A stretch of DNA of 64,000 nt, taken from NCBI RefSeq assembly GCF_900112205.1, contig NZ_FOKW01000001.1, positions 744,001 to 808,000 on the forward strand, written 5' to 3'. Source of the DNA: Natronobacterium haloterrestre (GTDB taxonomy: Archaea; Halobacteriota; Halobacteria; Halobacteriales; Natrialbaceae). Made by a program: the position numbers and the translations under genes. Below the pieces are notes generated by a model that ran no database searches, was not told the DNA's origin, and worked only from the letters and a program-made list of their open reading frames with translations. Positions 62,162-64,000 of the stretch are shown one piece after another (position 1 is the stretch's first letter; every line of letters begins with the position of its first letter).

Positions 62162-63193
62162 ATGGAAACGCGGAAAGTGCAGCGACTCGGGCCGTCGACG
62201 CTGGCGATGACCCTCCCCGCCGAGTGGGCGAGCGAACACGCCGTCGAAAAGGGCGACGAGGTCTCCCTGCGGACCAGCGGGAAGGGGACCTTGACGGTGA
62301 TGCCCGAGTCGGCGAACTCCGAGGAGACGGAAGCGATCGTCCACGCGGACGACCTGAGTGCCACCGCCGTCGAGCGGGCGATCGTCGCCCAGTACGTCCT
62401 CGGTCGCCGGGTCATTCGCGTCGAGCGAGCGGAAGGGGCCCTCGAGTCCGATCACATCAACGCCGTCTACCAGGCCGAAACGCAACTGATGGGGCTCGGG
62501 GTCATCGAGGAGACCCCGGAAAGCATCTCGATCCGCTGTTCGGTCGACCCCGAGGATTTCACGCTCCACAATCTGCTCGAGCGACTGGAGCGAACCGGCC
62601 AGACGATGCGCAGCGAGGCGATCAAGGCACTGGCACACGGCAACCCCGACCTCGCCCAGCGGGCGCTGAACCGGGAACGACAGGCCAACAAGATCTTCGT
62701 GTTGCTCCTGCGGCTGATCTTTACGGCCTACCAGAACCCCAACCTGGCCCGCGCGGTCGGGCTCAACACCGGGTTCCCGCTGATCGGCTACCGCTCGATC
62801 GCCAAGAACCTCGAACTGACGGCGGACAACGCCGAGGACATCGCCGACATCGTCATCGAAACCGAGGGCCACTCGCTGGACGTCGACAGTTCCGTGATGC
62901 GGGACATCCGCGAACTGAACGAACTCGTCGACGAAATCACCTCGCTGGCGGTCGAAGCGGCGGTCGAACGCGACTACGACAAGTCCAACGAGGTCCGTGA
63001 ACTGTTCCAGGAGAGCGCCGACCGCGAGAAGGAGATCCTCGCGGAACTGCCGGAGATGTCCAACGAGGAACTGCTGCGCGTGCGGGAAGTGCTGGTTAGC
63101 CTCCAGCAGACCGCCGAGTACGCGATGCGAAACGCCGAGATCGCGGCCAACCTCGCGCTGAACGAGGAGTCGGTCCACACGACGATCAACTGA
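62162..63193 (+). CDS. AbrB/SpoVT-PhoU fusion, phosphate uptake regulator-like
   Basis: 343 residues. The N-terminal swapped-hairpin domain METRKVQRLGPSTLAMTLPAEWA (DNA-binding, 1-45) is fused to two PhoU-type helical bundles, with LLRLIFTAYQNPNLARAVG... and the second half IRELNELVDEITSLAVEAAVERDYDKSNEVRELFQE. It is a typical archaeal phosphate regulator, probably controlling phosphate transporters elsewhere. ATG 62162 matches the usual METRKVQ start; an ATG two codons upstream (62156) is possible. No pst genes are adjacent. Confidence 0.88.
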   Translation: METRKVQRLGPSTLAMTLPAEWASEHAVEKGDEVSLRTSGKGTLTVMPESANSEETEAIVHADDLSATAVERAIVAQYVLGRRVIRVERAEGALESDHINAVYQAETQLMGLGVIEETPESISIRCSVDPEDFTLHNLLERLERTGQTMRSEAIKALAHGNPDLAQRALNRERQANKIFVLLLRLIFTAYQNPNLARAVGLNTGFPLIGYRSIAKNLELTADNAEDIADIVIETEGHSLDVDSSVMRDIRELNELVDEITSLAVEAAVERDYDKSNEVRELFQESADREKEILAELPEMSNEELLRVREVLVSLQQTAEYAMRNAEIAANLALNEESVHTTIN

Positions 63194-63321
63194 TCCGCAC
63201 GAGCGTCGACTCGACGGATCCCGTCGAGCGGGATGTCTTCGGTCCGAGGACCGGCCCGTACCGAGCGTTCACCCAGGGCAAAACGAATGCAATTAAGACA
63301 CCGCGCTCACAACCCCCGAGC

Positions 63322-63507
63322 ATGGCTACGGAAACGGAGTCGACGACGGACAAGGGCGTTGGAATAGCGCTTGCACTCGGCGCGGCCGCGACGCTCGGGG
63401 CGCTCGTAATGCTGACTGGCGCGCCGGAACTCGACGCGGCCTGGGGCTTTGCGGCTGCGGTCCTCTTTAGCTCGTTGGCGGTCGTCGGGATCCACCTCTG
63501 GGACTGA
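63322..63507 (+). CDS. Small two-helix haloarchaeal membrane protein
   Basis: 61 residues. ATETESTTDKGVGIALALGAAATLGALVML forms the first helix (about 12-30) and AAWGFAAAVLFSSLAVVGIHLW the second. I cannot name the family. A T5 tract 24 bp after the stop is a likely terminator. Confidence 0.65.
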   Translation: MATETESTTDKGVGIALALGAAATLGALVMLTGAPELDAAWGFAAAVLFSSLAVVGIHLWD

Positions 63508-63530
63508 CGAGCGGGCGATCGAAACGGCGC

Positions 63531-63535
63531 TTTTT
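63531..63535 (+). terminator. T-tract terminator
   Basis: TTTTT preceded by GC-rich sequence, 24 bp after the small membrane protein gene. Archaeal transcription often ends at such tracts. Confidence 0.4.
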
Positions 63536-63600
63536 GCCGACTCGGCCGATTCTGGCCGTTAAGAGTTAAGGCCGCCGATCCCCTAGGTCACGTACGGACG

Positions 63601-63825
63601 ATGACCGACTATTCCGACGAAGAGCAGCGGATCCTCTCGTATCTCCGCGAGAGCGCCGCCCGGGGCGAGCAGTACTTCCGGGCGAAAAACATCGCGGAAG
63701 CGATCGGCCTCTCGTCGAAACAGGTTGGCGCACGCCTTCCCCACATCGCGGAGAAATCCGACGAGGTCGACATCGAGAAGTGGGGACGGGCTCGGTCGAC
63801 GACCTGGAAAGTCACCCTCAGTTGA
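63601..63825 (+). CDS. DUF7123 family small protein (second copy)
   Basis: 74 residues. YSDEEQRILSYLRESAARGEQYFRAKNIAEAIGLSSKQVGARLP, ending WGRARSTTWKV. It shares the domain and the TTWxV end with 34161-34439, without the Ser/Gln-rich tail. Probably a winged-helix fold; role unknown. Confidence 0.82.
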   Translation: MTDYSDEEQRILSYLRESAARGEQYFRAKNIAEAIGLSSKQVGARLPHIAEKSDEVDIEKWGRARSTTWKVTLS

Positions 63826-63897
63826 CCGGCGCAGTCGACCCGGTCGACCCCGGCCCACTCCACGGTCTTTTTACCGGTGAGCAACCGACGTAGTGAC

Positions 63898-64000
63898 ATG
63901 ACTGTACGGGTCGATCGGTCGTTCGAGCTGTCGGCGACCCCCGAGGAAGTCTGGGAGTTCATCGCCGACCCGGAAAACCGCGCTCGAGCGATCAGCGTCG
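63898..64000 (+). CDS. SRPBCC family protein, 3'-truncated by window edge
   Basis: Only 34 residues visible: MTVRVDRSFELSATPEEVWE followed by FIADPENRARAISV, the N-terminal strand and helix of the START/SRPBCC fold (CoxG or cyclase-like). TTTTT at 63868-63872, 26-30 bp before the ATG, may be its promoter. Confidence 0.75.
   Translation, partial: MTVRVDRSFELSATPEEVWEFIADPENRARAISV

Overview
The window is a 64 kb piece of a haloarchaeal chromosome. The evidence is a very GC-rich sequence with strong G/C at third codon positions, highly acidic proteins, Tat lipoproteins with twin arginine and lipobox, and archaeal TATA-like promoters about 25-30 bp upstream of many starts. Archaeal marker genes agree: L44e, S27e, aIF2-alpha, Nop10, geranylgeranyl reductase, an Rpa1/Rpap1/Rpe operon, preQ0 genes for archaeosine, and an archaeal initiator tRNA. 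I see no prophage, transposase, integrase or CRISPR array; it reads as core chromosome with some accessory blocks.

Layout. 1-12.9 kb: the 3' part of a MeaB GTPase gene, a hydrolase, a thiolase/DUF35 pair, an M42 peptidase, a cupredoxin lipoprotein, an SRPBCC protein divergent from an FAD oxidoreductase, a lone IucA/IucC siderophore synthetase, CoaBC, a DUF7344-type regulator and a purine phosphoribosyltransferase. 13.3-25.6 kb: two dipeptide-type ABC transporters. The first is a complete five-gene operon whose binding protein is circularly permuted. The second is arranged around a divergent promoter and has no adjacent binding protein. 25.6-28.8 kb: a zinc-ribbon membrane protein, initiator tRNA-Met, and a GtrA/glycosyltransferase pair. 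28.9-31.2 kb: the translation cluster rpl44e-rps27e-eif2a-nop10-PAC2. 31.3-36.6 kb: a winged-helix regulator, geranylgeranyl reductase, small proteins, an SDR enzyme and two universal stress proteins.

36.6-42.1 kb is the most unusual gene block. It holds a MIP18/DUF59-like protein, two convergent polytopic membrane proteins resembling NnrS or heme-copper oxidase subunit I, a beta-grasp (MoaD-like) protein ending in Cys-Cys instead of Gly-Gly, a CGCGG-motif candidate modified peptide, and a radical SAM/SPASM enzyme. I read it as a metal or heme-linked redox and maturation system, by inference only.

42.7-48 kb: the acyl-CoA carboxylase genes pccA, pccB and pccX, interrupted by a methyltransferase and a solitary 5S rRNA gene that has its own promoter and a tRNA-like processing element. 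48-64 kb: an NSS sodium symporter, a molybdopterin-type protein, the Rpa1/Rpap1/Rpe operon, an iron alcohol dehydrogenase, queD-queE-queC, a winged-helix regulator with a palindromic putative operator, a CinA-like protein, an ATP-NAD kinase-like protein, an AbrB-PhoU regulator, small DUF proteins, and the start of an SRPBCC gene.

Two non-gene signals stand out. An ~85 bp stem-loop repeat begins exactly at the stop codons of two unrelated genes (42.06 and 56.74 kb). A 26 bp direct repeat carries the SDR active-site sequence into a neighbouring non-coding region.
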